This document shows positions 36,225-44,650 of a DNA stretch of 64,000 nt, piece after piece. A program made the position numbers and the translations under genes. The DNA is from JALYXI01 sp963795835. GTDB lineage: Bacteria; Acidobacteriota; Terriglobia; Bryobacterales; Bryobacteraceae. How positions within the stretch are numbered: the first letter of the stretch is position 1; each line of letters opens with the position of its first letter. The notes under the pieces were generated by a model. That model had not been told where the DNA came from. It made no database searches and was given only the letters and a program-made list of their open reading frames with translations. The stretch lies in the NCBI GenBank assembly GCA_963795835.1, contig CAWCJC010000001.1, positions 940,264-1,004,263 of the forward strand, read 5' to 3'.

Positions 36225-37366
36225 TGGACGCGTTCCAGGATCGAGACAACGCAGGTGCCTCCGGAACCGCCAAGGTTTTGCGCGAGCCCGAGGGAGTGGC
36301 GGTTCAATTGGCGTTCTCCCGCTTCACCGCGGAGTTGCTGGACGACATCGCAGATTTGTGCCGCGCCCGTTGCGCCTACGGGATGGCCTTTGCTTTTGAG
36401 GCCGCCGCTGGCGTTGATCGGCATTCTGCCGCTGCGTCTGGTTTCGCCCGCTGCGGTGAAGAATCCGCCCTGGCCGCGTTCGCAGAAGCCCAAATCCTCC
36501 ATGGCGACGATTTCGGCGATGGTGAAGCAATCGTGGAGTTCGGCAAACTCGACTTGCTGCGGGTTGATGCCGGCTTGTGTATAGGCTTGGCTGGCGGCAG
36601 CTCTTAATGAGGGGAAGGTGGTGATGTCTTCTTTTCGATCCAGCGCTAAGTAGTCAGAGGATTGGGCTACGGAACGGATCCGGATGGCTTGGCGATCGTA
36701 GGGGACCAGGATTACCGCGGCGGCCCCGTCGCTGATGAGGGAGCAATCGTAGAGATTGAGGGGGTCTGCGATGGGTTTGCCGGCGAGCGCTTGCTCGAGC
36801 GTGATGACTTTGCGCATCTGCGCATCAGGATTGAGGGCGCCGTTTTCGTGATTTTTCACCGCTACGGCGGAGAGGTGTTCGCGGGTGGTGCCGTATTGGT
36901 ACATGTGGCGACGCGCGATCATGCCGAAGAGAGAGGGGAATGTCGATCCGGCGGCGATTTCGGTAGAACAATCGCCAGCGGCAGCGAGAATTTCGGTGAC
37001 GCGTGGGGTGGGTTGGGTGGTCATTTTTTCGACGCCGATGACCATGGTGGCGTCGGAGGCACCACTGGCGACTTCCCGATAGGCCAAGTGGAACGCGGAG
37101 CCACTGGAGGCACAGGCGTTTTCAATGCGCGTGGCGGGGATAAAGCGCATGTTGAGGGCGGTAGCGATGTAAGGCGCCAGGTGGTTCTGACCAGTGAAGG
37201 AGGGGCCAGCGAAGTTGCCTACATAGAGGGATTCGATTTGCGACGGCCAGAGATTGGAATCGCGAAAGCATTTTTCGCCGGCTTCGACGGCCAGGGAGAG
37301 GAGGTCCTGGTTGGGGAAGGTGCCGAACTTGGTTTTACCAATGCCTAGGATGGCTACTGGGCGCAT
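36221..37366 (-). CDS. Thiolase-family acetyl-CoA acetyltransferase
   Basis: This protein has 381 residues from the ATG at 37366 (MRPVAILGIGKTKFG). The nucleophile region is ENACASSGSAFHLAY, the second-site region is LHDCFTIAEIVAME, and the C-terminal SKGHPVGATGAAQ is intact. It is closest to the SCP-x-type thiolases that accept diverse acyl-CoA substrates. A longer frame to 37411 adds residues that look non-coding. It precedes the aminotransferase with a 4-nt overlap; the link between the two is not obvious. Confidence 0.92.
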   Translation of the reverse strand: MRPVAILGIGKTKFGTFPNQDLLSLAVEAGEKCFRDSNLWPSQIESLYVGNFAGPSFTGQNHLAPYIATALNMRFIPATRIENACASSGSAFHLAYREVASGASDATMVIGVEKMTTQPTPRVTEILAAAGDCSTEIAAGSTFPSLFGMIARRHMYQYGTTREHLSAVAVKNHENGALNPDAQMRKVITLEQALAGKPIADPLNLYDCSLISDGAAAVILVPYDRQAIRIRSVAQSSDYLALDRKEDITTFPSLRAAASQAYTQAGINPQQVEFAELHDCFTIAEIVAMEDLGFCERGQGGFFTAAGETRRSGRMPINASGGLKSKGHPVGATGAAQICDVVQQLRGEAGERQLNRHSLGLAQNLGGSGGTCVVSILERVQ

Positions 37367-37411
37367 GGTTTTAGGGTAGAAGAAAATTAGCGGCCCCGGG
37401 CCGTTGCTCAC

Positions 37412-38863
37412 TCAGCGGGGGGAGGCGCGGACGGCGCGTTCAAAGGCCCAGCCTCGGATTCGGCTGATTTGCTCTTTCATGGTGCGGGAGAGTGGCACGA
37501 ATTTCGCGGCGATGTCGATGAGGTCGTTTTCGGTTAAGTCGCGGCCGGCTAACTTGGTGCGGGTGATTGCGGAGATGACACACTGTTCGATTTCGGCGCC
37601 GCTCCAGCCGTTCGTGAGTTTTAGGATTTGGGGGAGATGGAACGTGGATGTGTCGACGCCTCGTCTTGCCAGATGGATTTTTAGGATCTCCAGTTGTTCG
37701 GGTTCGGTGGGGAGGTCGACGAAGAAGACTTCGTCGAAGCGGCCTTTGCGGATCATTTCGGCGGGGAGGAGATCGATGCGGTTGGCGGTGGCGGCGATGA
37801 AGAGGCCGGCGGTTTTTTCCTGCATCCAGGTGAGGAAGAATGCGAAGATGCGGCCTTGTTCGCCGCTCGATTCGGTGGACGTGATGCCCATTTCAATTTC
37901 GTCGAACCAGAGGACGGCGGGGGCCATATCTTCCATCATTTTGCAGGCCTCGACGAAGGCTCCTTCCGGGTGGCCGTGGCGGCCGGAGAAGACTTCCACC
38001 ATGTCGATGCGGTAGAGAGGCAGGTTGAAGGCGGCGGAGATGGCTTTGACGCAAAGGCTCTTGCCGCAGCCGGGGATCCCCATCAGGAGCACGCCTTTCG
38101 GGACAATCTCTGCGCTCAGGGCGTCACGAAGCTGGAAAAGTTTGCGGCGTTCGAGCAGCCAGCTCTTTAGATTTTCCAGGCCGCCGATTTCCTCGATTTT
38201 GCGGCCTTCGGGGACGAATTCCAGGACGCCGGTGCGGCTGACCAGGAGGTGCTTTTCTTCGAGCAGGATCGGCAGCGATTCGGGGCCGAGCGTAGGGCTG
38301 ACAGCGAGGGCGCGGCGCACAGCATAGCCGGATTCCTCGAGAGTTAGCCCCTGGAGCGCGGGGGCCAGTTGACTTATGGTTTCGTCCGGCACACCGGGCG
38401 CGGTTTGTTTCAGAAAAGCGGTGAGTTCGACGAGATCCGGCGGTCGGAGTTCAATGAAGACAATGTTGCGCTCAATTTCTTCAGGGATGAAGCGGACGGG
38501 CGAAGTAATGACGACGTATTTCTGCTGATTGAGGCAGGCGTAGTAAACATCACGAAGGCGGCGGCGGACCTCTGGGGAGTCGCGAAGGGATTCGTGGAAG
38601 TCTTTCAGGTGAAAGAGCGCGGGGGTGGAGTGGCCGATGATGAAATCAAGCGCCTCGCGTGCGGTGCCGGTGTTGGGTTCGGGCACACCGGCGGAATTGT
38701 GGAGAGCGTCGGTGACGCTCCAAGTAAAAATGGGGGACGGCGAAAGTTCGGCGAGCAGGCGTTCCACGCGTTGTTCTTCCGAGGTGCGGAGATAGATGAG
38801 CGGGCGTCCGGAGCTGAAAGCTTCACGAATGACTTTGGCGGCGCGATTTTCTGGCGGGGTCAA
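37412..38863 (-). CDS. Ycf46-like AAA ATPase
   Basis: This 483-residue protein has an N-terminal domain (about 1-215) without a motif I recognise. The AAA module contains Walker A GIPGCGKS at 262-269, Walker B AVLWFDE near 316-322, sensor-1 ATANR near 358-362 and the arginine-finger region RKGRFDEVFF near 372-381. The C-terminal lid is TNGWSGAEIEQCVISA. This layout matches Ycf46 proteins of cyanobacteria and plastids, an ATPase family of poorly known role. It lies between the NarL-type regulator and the thiolase genes, all leftward. Confidence 0.88.
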   Translation of the reverse strand: MTPPENRAAKVIREAFSSGRPLIYLRTSEEQRVERLLAELSPSPIFTWSVTDALHNSAGVPEPNTGTAREALDFIIGHSTPALFHLKDFHESLRDSPEVRRRLRDVYYACLNQQKYVVITSPVRFIPEEIERNIVFIELRPPDLVELTAFLKQTAPGVPDETISQLAPALQGLTLEESGYAVRRALAVSPTLGPESLPILLEEKHLLVSRTGVLEFVPEGRKIEEIGGLENLKSWLLERRKLFQLRDALSAEIVPKGVLLMGIPGCGKSLCVKAISAAFNLPLYRIDMVEVFSGRHGHPEGAFVEACKMMEDMAPAVLWFDEIEMGITSTESSGEQGRIFAFFLTWMQEKTAGLFIAATANRIDLLPAEMIRKGRFDEVFFVDLPTEPEQLEILKIHLARRGVDTSTFHLPQILKLTNGWSGAEIEQCVISAITRTKLAGRDLTENDLIDIAAKFVPLSRTMKEQISRIRGWAFERAVRASPR

Positions 38864-38893
38864 ACTGACAAGACGTATTCGGACCGGATAAAG

Positions 38894-38910
38894 ACCGATT
38901 TTAGATCGGT
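38894..38910 (-). terminator. Weak stem-loop after the NarL-type regulator gene
   Basis: ACCGAT (38894-38899) and ATCGGT (38905-38910) form a 6-bp stem in the gap between the regulator and the AAA gene. On the minus strand it is followed by a short pyrimidine tract (CTTTAT). The stem is short, so termination would be partial at best. Confidence 0.3.
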
Positions 38911-38977
38911 TTCCTTGGGCGGAAGAGCCGGAAGCGTTAACGCAGTTCCGGCGCTCAAGATCGCAAACTCTGAGGCC

Positions 38978-39625
38978 TTACATGACGGCCAGATTGAGCT
39001 GGCCTTTATCGCGCAGGCTGGAAAGAGCCAGGCCGTATCGGCCACGGCAGCCGGTCTTTTCGAAAATATGTTTCAGGTGAATCTTCACGGTGCCCGTTTG
39101 GATGCCCAAGGTGTCGGCGATTTCTTTGTTCCGCAGGCCGCGTTCGACGAGTTCGGCCACTTGATTTTCGCGGGCCGTTAAATTTGAGCGGTGCTGCGGT
39201 TCGCGTTCGGAAATCTGAAAAATGGTATCGGACATCCAGGTGGCGCCGCCCGCAGCGGAGCGGATGCAGGAGATGATCGATTCAAGGTCGGAGGTCTTGT
39301 GAACGATGCCGCGCGCGCCGGCTTGGACCAGCCGCAGGGCTTCGGAGTTGCCGATGCCTGTGCCCCAGACAACTACTGCGGTACGGGAATTCTTGAGGGT
39401 CTGAAGCCAATCGGCGATCGCCTGAAGACCGAACGCCTTCTCGACGATGACTACCGCCGGATGAAGGCTGTTGACCAGTTCCATGCCGGCGAGCAAGCCG
39501 CAGACGCCGCCCGAATACTTCAGGTCCGCGCAAGGCGTGAGCAGCACACGCAGACCTTCAATGGCTACCGGTTGAGTGTCGCACACCACAATTGTTTTAC
39601 GGCCTGTTTGGCCCGTTGCGTTCAT
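38978..39625 (-). CDS. NarL/LuxR-type response regulator with an atypical receiver
   Basis: This 215-residue protein has a receiver at residues 1-130 and a LuxR-type helix-turn-helix at 146-205 (LTARENQVAELVERGLRNKEI, GIQTGTVKIHLKHIFEK). The conserved lysine is Lys110 (GIVHK), but the phosphorylation-site Asp is replaced by Glu62 (VVIVEKAFG). This can mimic the phosphorylated state, so the protein may be constitutively active or regulated differently. No sensor kinase is adjacent. A strong GGAGG precedes the ATG. Confidence 0.92.
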   Translation of the reverse strand: MNATGQTGRKTIVVCDTQPVAIEGLRVLLTPCADLKYSGGVCGLLAGMELVNSLHPAVVIVEKAFGLQAIADWLQTLKNSRTAVVVWGTGIGNSEALRLVQAGARGIVHKTSDLESIISCIRSAAGGATWMSDTIFQISEREPQHRSNLTARENQVAELVERGLRNKEIADTLGIQTGTVKIHLKHIFEKTGCRGRYGLALSSLRDKGQLNLAVM

Positions 39626-39689
39626 GTAATACCTCCATTCCTAGCGGTTGAAACTAGCTAGTCTGGCGGAGGTACAAAACGTCTCAGAA

Positions 39690-40199
39690 TTATTTGACGT
39701 TGATAGTACCGCGACACTTGGGGGAGCCGCAGTAACAGGGAATGCGTTCGATGTCTTTCGAGAAGTGATAATCCACGGTGAGCTCTTCGCCTTTGCGGAT
39801 GGCGCGGTTGGCCATATAGAGGATGTGCCCTTTCGTAATCAACGTGCGGATGTTCGGATCGCAGCAGTGATTGATGTATTCGGCTCCGCTGCCCCCCACG
39901 GCGCCATCGAGAGTCCAGTAGTTGTCGAGAGTGAAGAGATAGATCATGGAGCCTTGGTCTTCACTGCGTTTACGGGTTTCGCGGCGATTGATTCGCTCAC
40001 CGGTGTACTCAATCACTTTGCGGTTCTTAGGGATGTCTTCGGCGGCGAAAAGACCATAGCGGTGGATACCGCCGCGCTTGATCTCAAGCTTGTAAGCGGC
40101 ATAGTTCGGATCGACCTTGGGCTTGCGTGCGCGGAAGGCTTTAACGGCTGGAGTCAGTTCCGGTTCGGCGGCCTTCTTGGAGGCTTTGCGCGATGGCAT
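39690..40199 (-). CDS. SET-domain protein (putative protein lysine methyltransferase)
   Basis: This protein has 169 residues from the ATG at 40199. A basic N-terminus (PSRKASKKAAEPELTPAV) precedes a complete SET domain: GGIHRYGLFAAEDIPKN, the SAM-binding YINHCCDPN, catalytic ELTVDYHF and the post-SET cysteines CYCGSPKCRG. Bacterial SET proteins may methylate ribosomal or nucleoid proteins; the target is unknown. The frame opens at 40328, but the earlier residues look non-coding and the GH88 gene is divergent there. It is 64 nt upstream of the NarL-type regulator. Confidence 0.88.
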   Translation of the reverse strand: MPSRKASKKAAEPELTPAVKAFRARKPKVDPNYAAYKLEIKRGGIHRYGLFAAEDIPKNRKVIEYTGERINRRETRKRSEDQGSMIYLFTLDNYWTLDGAVGGSGAEYINHCCDPNIRTLITKGHILYMANRAIRKGEELTVDYHFSKDIERIPCYCGSPKCRGTINVK

Positions 40200-40262
40200 C
40201 TCATGGATTGTAAACGATCGATGACAGCGGGTGTAAGCGTTGGAGGCCGATATAATGTCACG

Positions 40263-41393
40263 ATGATCGAACTGAGCGCGCGAGCCGGTATAGGCTTGCT
40301 GAACGAGACGATGGGCGTGGTGCGGCATCAGATTCGCGCGCTAGTGGAAAAGCATCCGGATTTCTATCCGATGTATACGAAAGAAGGCAAATGGAAGCAT
40401 GACGGCGAGGCCTGGACGCATTGGTGCGATGGCTTTCTGCCAGGCATGATGTGGATTGTCTACGAACAGGAGCAGCACAAGGGTAGCGCCGATGCGCATT
40501 GGTGGCGGGAGCAGGCAATCCGGTATTCGAAACCGCTCGAGCCACGGCAACATGACCGGAATGTTCATGATCTTGGGTTCATTTTCATGTCGACCTATTA
40601 CCGGTGGTTTGAAATTTCCGAAGAGCCGTTTCTGAACGACGTGCTCATTCAGGCCGGACGAACCATGGCCATGCGGTTCAAAGACAAGGGCCAGTATTTG
40701 CGGAGTTTTGTGTCAGAGGATTCGCTGTTCATCGACATCATGATGAATGTCGGGATCATCTTCTATGCGGCGCTGGAAACCGGGGATGAGCACTTGCTCG
40801 ATGTCGCGATGCGGCATTGCCTGACGACGCGGAGGGTGATTGTCCGCGGCGATGGGTCGACCTCGCACGAGGGGATGTTCGATCTCGACACGGGCGAGTT
40901 TCTGAAACAGACAACGCACCAGGGATTCCGCGGGGATTCGGGATGGACGCGCGGAGTAGCGTGGGCGCTTTATGGATTCGGGACTTGTTACGAGTACACG
41001 CGGGACCCGCGATTTCTACAGACAGCGGAGATGTGCGCGGACTATTTCCTGGAGAACGTGCCTGCGGATGGCGTGGCCCCTTGGGATTTCGATGCGCCTC
41101 TCGAGAGTCGGCGTCAAGTGGATACTTCGGCCTCCGCAATCGCAGCTTCGGGGCTGTTTCAGCTGGCAGACTTGAGCGCGGACCGGATGAAGGGACGATT
41201 CTATGAAGCGTCCGCCCGCCATATGGTCGATAGCCTGTGCAAGAGCTATGTGGCGAAGGCAGGGTCGGGGTGGGAAGGGATTTTGAAGGGCGGGGTGTAC
41301 CACGTGCACAAAGGCTTGGGAGTGAATGAATCCGTGATGTGGGGCGAATATTTCTTTGTAGAGGCCGTGGATAAAGCGTTGCGGTCCATCTAA
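40263..41393 (+). CDS. Glycoside hydrolase family 88 (unsaturated glucuronyl hydrolase)
   Basis: This 376-residue (alpha/alpha)6-barrel protein has catalytic aspartates expected in HDLGFIFMSTYYRW and GDSGWTRGVAWALYGF. GH88 enzymes hydrolyse unsaturated uronic acids left by polysaccharide lyases on plant or animal polysaccharides. No signal peptide is visible, so it is probably cytoplasmic. The reading frame is open back to 39648, but that stretch is the antisense of the SET gene. The ATG at 40263 starts the family-like MIELSARAGIGLLNETM. Confidence 0.9.
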   Translation: MIELSARAGIGLLNETMGVVRHQIRALVEKHPDFYPMYTKEGKWKHDGEAWTHWCDGFLPGMMWIVYEQEQHKGSADAHWWREQAIRYSKPLEPRQHDRNVHDLGFIFMSTYYRWFEISEEPFLNDVLIQAGRTMAMRFKDKGQYLRSFVSEDSLFIDIMMNVGIIFYAALETGDEHLLDVAMRHCLTTRRVIVRGDGSTSHEGMFDLDTGEFLKQTTHQGFRGDSGWTRGVAWALYGFGTCYEYTRDPRFLQTAEMCADYFLENVPADGVAPWDFDAPLESRRQVDTSASAIAASGLFQLADLSADRMKGRFYEASARHMVDSLCKSYVAKAGSGWEGILKGGVYHVHKGLGVNESVMWGEYFFVEAVDKALRSI

Positions 41394-41447
41394 GTTTGTT
41401 CGTTCGCCGCCCCAGCGCTACCCGGGTGCAGCACCAGAGCATCCGCT

Positions 41448-42266
41448 CTAAAAGTGCATTCCTCCGCTGCAGAGGAGAACTTCTCCGGTGACGAAGTCGC
41501 TTAAGGAAGAACAGAAGAACAGAACGGCGCCCGCTGCCTCGTCCGCGGTACCGGCACGGCCAAAGGGAGATGCCGCTTTTACGGCTTCGAGCATCGCGGG
41601 CTGAAGGCCGACCCGGATTTCGCGGCCTTTTACTTCAATAGGTTTGGCATCGGACGTCATTGCCTGGATCAGGCGCGTTTCAATGAGACCGAAACCGACG
41701 CAGTTTACATTGACGTTATAGCGGCCCCATTCCTTGGCGAGAACGCGGGTGAGCCCGATAATGGCGGCTTTGCCGGACGCATAACCTGCCTGGCCCGCGC
41801 CTCCGTCCGTGGCAGCGATCGAGGTAATGTTGACGACTTTGCGCATCACACGGCGCCCTTCAGCGGCCTCACGTTTGGCGGATTCGCGGAGGTGCGCTGA
41901 GGCAGCACGCAGAAGACGGAATGGCGCGGTGACGTGGATGTCAAGCATGGCCTGAAACTGATCGTCCGTGGTCTTCTGGATGACGTTGTCCCAGGTATAG
42001 CCTGCGTTGTTCACGATGATGTCAATGGAGCCACGTTCAGCGAGGGTGCGGTCAACCAGGTGTTGGGGGAAATCGGGCGCGGTGAGATCGCCGGGGATGG
42101 CGAGCGCGTTGCCTCCGAGAGACGCCGCGGTTTCCTCGCCGGGCGCGGCATCCAGGTCATTGACGATCACCGCGGCTCCCGCGGCGGCGAGTTTGCCCGC
42201 AATGGCGCGGCCTATGCCTCGTCCAGAGCCGGTGACGATAGCGACTTTACCTGTGAGATCGATCAT
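41448..42266 (-). CDS. Short-chain dehydrogenase/reductase (FabG-like)
   Basis: This 272-residue SDR has NAD(P)-binding TGSGRGIGRAIA, NNAGYTWD and the catalytic YxxxK in AGYASGKAAIIGL. It resembles 3-oxoacyl-ACP reductases and related keto-reductases. Its ATG overlaps dapD by 4 nt and it ends the lysine operon, so it may be co-transcribed without sharing the pathway. An extended insert (AHLRESAKREAAEGRRVM) follows the NNAG region. Substrate unknown. Confidence 0.9.
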   Translation of the reverse strand: MIDLTGKVAIVTGSGRGIGRAIAGKLAAAGAAVIVNDLDAAPGEETAASLGGNALAIPGDLTAPDFPQHLVDRTLAERGSIDIIVNNAGYTWDNVIQKTTDDQFQAMLDIHVTAPFRLLRAASAHLRESAKREAAEGRRVMRKVVNITSIAATDGGAGQAGYASGKAAIIGLTRVLAKEWGRYNVNVNCVGFGLIETRLIQAMTSDAKPIEVKGREIRVGLQPAMLEAVKAASPFGRAGTADEAAGAVLFFCSSLSDFVTGEVLLCSGGMHF

Positions 42267-43108
42267 CGAAGCAAGTCCTCCAGTTGAACGCGCGCGCCGG
42301 TCTTTTCGTCGCGATATTTGACAATGACCGGCGTGTAAAGAGAGATGCCCCAGTCCTTGCCGGGACCGTTCGTAACAGCCCGGCTTCCGGCGATCACGAC
42401 CGCGCCTTCGGGGATGACCAGCGGGGTGTCGTCGGTAGCGCGTAGGATTTCATTGCGGACCAGATCATAGACCGGGGTGGATCGATTGAGAATGGTTCCG
42501 GTGCCTAGGACCGCACCTTTCTTGACAATCGTGCCTTCGTAGACGCCGCAGTTGCCGCCAATCAGGACATCGTCTTCGAGGATGACGGGCATGGCACCGA
42601 CCGGCTCGAGAACGCCGCCCAATTGCGAGGCCGCGCTGATGTGGCAGTTCCGTCCAACTTGTGCGCAGCTTCCGACTAGCGCGTGGCTATCGACCATAGT
42701 TCCGTCTCCTACATATGCCCCGGCGTTGATATACATCGGAGGCATGCAGGTGACGCTTCGGCCGATGTAACAGCCATCGCGGATGGAAGAGCCGCCGGGC
42801 ACAATCCGAACGCCCGATTCAGCGGTGAACTGGCGGACGGGGTAGGTATCCTTATCGAAAAAGGGCTGTTTCGCCGGATCGATCGATTGATCGACGATCA
42901 CGCCCATGCGGAAGCCGAGCAGGATGCCTTTCTTAACCCAAGGGTTGACACGCCAGCCGGTGGAGACTGAGGGGTCAGGCTCGGCTGCGCGGATTTTGCC
43001 TTCGTTGAGCGCGGTCTTGAAACGGAAAAAGACCTGCTGATCGTTGACGCGATAGTATTCCGGTTTCGCTTCGTACAGCTCTTCGATTTCACTTTGCAAG
43101 GTGGGCAC
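42263..43108 (-). CDS. dapD: Tetrahydrodipicolinate N-succinyltransferase
   Basis: This 281-residue enzyme of diaminopimelate/lysine synthesis succinylates tetrahydrodipicolinate. The left-handed beta-helix hexapeptide repeats occupy residues 110-220 (GSSIRDGCYIGRSV, NAGAYVGDGTMVDSHAL, GGNCGVYEGTIVKKG), with the DapD N-terminal helix (LQSEIEELYEAKPEY). It overlaps dapA by 20 nt and the SDR by 4 nt. The succinyl branch requires a DapE step, which is supplied by the first gene of the operon. Confidence 0.95.
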   Translation of the reverse strand: MPTLQSEIEELYEAKPEYYRVNDQQVFFRFKTALNEGKIRAAEPDPSVSTGWRVNPWVKKGILLGFRMGVIVDQSIDPAKQPFFDKDTYPVRQFTAESGVRIVPGGSSIRDGCYIGRSVTCMPPMYINAGAYVGDGTMVDSHALVGSCAQVGRNCHISAASQLGGVLEPVGAMPVILEDDVLIGGNCGVYEGTIVKKGAVLGTGTILNRSTPVYDLVRNEILRATDDTPLVIPEGAVVIAGSRAVTNGPGKDWGISLYTPVIVKYRDEKTGARVQLEDLLR

Positions 43109-43985
43109 TCCTCAGGACGGCTTCGATCTTGGCGAGGCTCTCGGGTTTGGGAGAAACCATGGGGAGGCGGAACACGGGGTCGAGGAGACCCATGAGCCCC
43201 ATCGCGGCCTTCACCGGGATCGGGTTCGATTCGATGAAATTGACTTCCATAAGAGGGAGGTACTGGCGTTGCAGCTCGCGGGCTTGGGCGAAGTCACCCG
43301 AGAGGCAGGCCTGGACAAGCTTCGACATGGGTCCCGGAATTTCGTTCGACGCGACGGAGATGGTACCGTGTCCTCCGAGCGCGACGATGGGGATCGTAAT
43401 GGCGTCGTCGCCGGAGAAAACAAGGAAGCCTTTGGGGACATGGTGGATGACGGACGCCATTTGTGACACGTTGCCGGAAGCTTCTTTGACGCCGATGATG
43501 TTCGGGATGGCGGCCAAGCGCGCGAGGGTGGCGGGTTCGACGTTGACGCCCGTACGGCCTTGCACACTATAAACGACAAGCGGGATGGTAATGGCTTCTG
43601 CTATAGCGCGATAGTGCTGATAGAGCCCTTCCTGCGTTGGGCGATTGTAATAGGGCGTGACGGAGAGGACGCCTTGCGCGCCTAGCTTTTCGACATCGCG
43701 GGCGAGTTCGATCACTTCAGCGGTGTTGTAGCCGCCCGCGCCAGCCATCACGGGTACTTTGCCTTTCGCTTCTTCCAGGGTCAGCTCGACGACACGCAGG
43801 TGTTCCTCGCGGGTAAGCGTGGGACTCTCGCCTGTGGTGCCGCAGGGAACCAGAAAGTGGATGCCGTCGTCGATTTGGCGCCGGACGAGTTTGCGAAAAG
43901 TCTGCTCGTCTAACGAAAGATCTTTGTGGAAAGGAGTGACCAGCGCGGTGCCGCAGCCGGTGAAAGCCGCGGAAGAAATGCTCAT
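43089..43985 (-). CDS. dapA: 4-hydroxy-tetrahydrodipicolinate synthase
   Basis: This protein has 298 residues from the ATG at 43985. The TIM-barrel aldolase signature GTTGESPTL is near the N-terminus. The Schiff-base lysine is in IIGVKEASGNV, and VVYSVQGRTGVNVEP holds the tyrosine/arginine region. It condenses pyruvate with aspartate semialdehyde. The frame opens 17 codons earlier, but the ATG at 43985 makes a 4-nt overlap with dapB. Confidence 0.95.
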   Translation of the reverse strand: MSISSAAFTGCGTALVTPFHKDLSLDEQTFRKLVRRQIDDGIHFLVPCGTTGESPTLTREEHLRVVELTLEEAKGKVPVMAGAGGYNTAEVIELARDVEKLGAQGVLSVTPYYNRPTQEGLYQHYRAIAEAITIPLVVYSVQGRTGVNVEPATLARLAAIPNIIGVKEASGNVSQMASVIHHVPKGFLVFSGDDAITIPIVALGGHGTISVASNEIPGPMSKLVQACLSGDFAQARELQRQYLPLMEVNFIESNPIPVKAAMGLMGLLDPVFRLPMVSPKPESLAKIEAVLRSAHLAK

Positions 43986-44650
43986 GAGAATAGGACCTCT
44001 TCGAAATCGTGAAAGCCAGTTCTGTTTACAATCCACTGCGCGGCTTTCAGAGCGCCATGGGCGAAGCCCTCGCGGCTTCGTGCGGTGTGGGTGAGGGTGA
44101 TGGTGTCTGCTGAAGAATCGAACCCGATCTCGTGGGTGCCGGGAATTTTTCCCGCGCGGGCGGAGGAGATGTCGATGGGTTTTGCGTAGCCCGCGCTTTT
44201 CATCTCGTTCACCAGTTTGAGGAGCGTGCCGGAGGGCGCGTCTTTCTTCGCTGAATGATGCATTTCGCGCGCGAACGCTTCGTACTCGCCTTCGTTTTCG
44301 AGCAGGCGGGCGGCTTCGCGAACCAGGCGGGAGAATACGGCCACACCCACCGAATAATTAGGGCTCCAGACCATCCCGCTATTGTGCTTCGCAATCGAGG
44401 ACCGGACTTGTTCCAGATTGTCGAGCCAGCCCGTGGTTCCTTCAACAATGCGGATTTGTCGCGCGGCGAGCGCCTCGACATTGGCGGGTACTGCGGCGGA
44501 AGCGGAGAAATCGATCGCGACTGGAGTCTCGCGGAGGGCTGCGATTTCCTCGGTCCGCTCAATCCGGGCGGCGACCGTGAAGCCATACTGGGGCGCGAGC
44601 TGATCGAGCATGCGGCCCATTTTCCCGTAACCGATCAGCGCAAGATTCAT
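43982..44650 (-). CDS. dapB: 4-hydroxy-tetrahydrodipicolinate reductase
   Basis: This 222-residue reductase is shorter than most DapB (about 240-270) but has the NAD(P)-binding ALIGYGKMGRMLDQLAP, EGTTGW, and the catalytic histidine/lysine region EMHHSAKKDAPSGTLLKL. The shortening is in the N-terminal Rossmann part. It overlaps lysC by 4 nt at its start and dapA by 4 nt at its end, which shows tight translational coupling through the operon. Confidence 0.93.
   Translation of the reverse strand: MNLALIGYGKMGRMLDQLAPQYGFTVAARIERTEEIAALRETPVAIDFSASAAVPANVEALAARQIRIVEGTTGWLDNLEQVRSSIAKHNSGMVWSPNYSVGVAVFSRLVREAARLLENEGEYEAFAREMHHSAKKDAPSGTLLKLVNEMKSAGYAKPIDISSARAGKIPGTHEIGFDSSADTITLTHTARSREGFAHGALKAAQWIVNRTGFHDFEEVLFS

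Noticed and set aside
39648..40262. Long N-terminal extension of the GH88 reading frame
   Set aside because: The extra 205 residues are the antisense of the SET gene and show no family similarity; GH88 starts normally at 40263.
41394..41447. Terminator at the GH88/SDR junction
   Set aside because: Only a 5-bp AGAGC/GCTCT stem was found, too weak to call.
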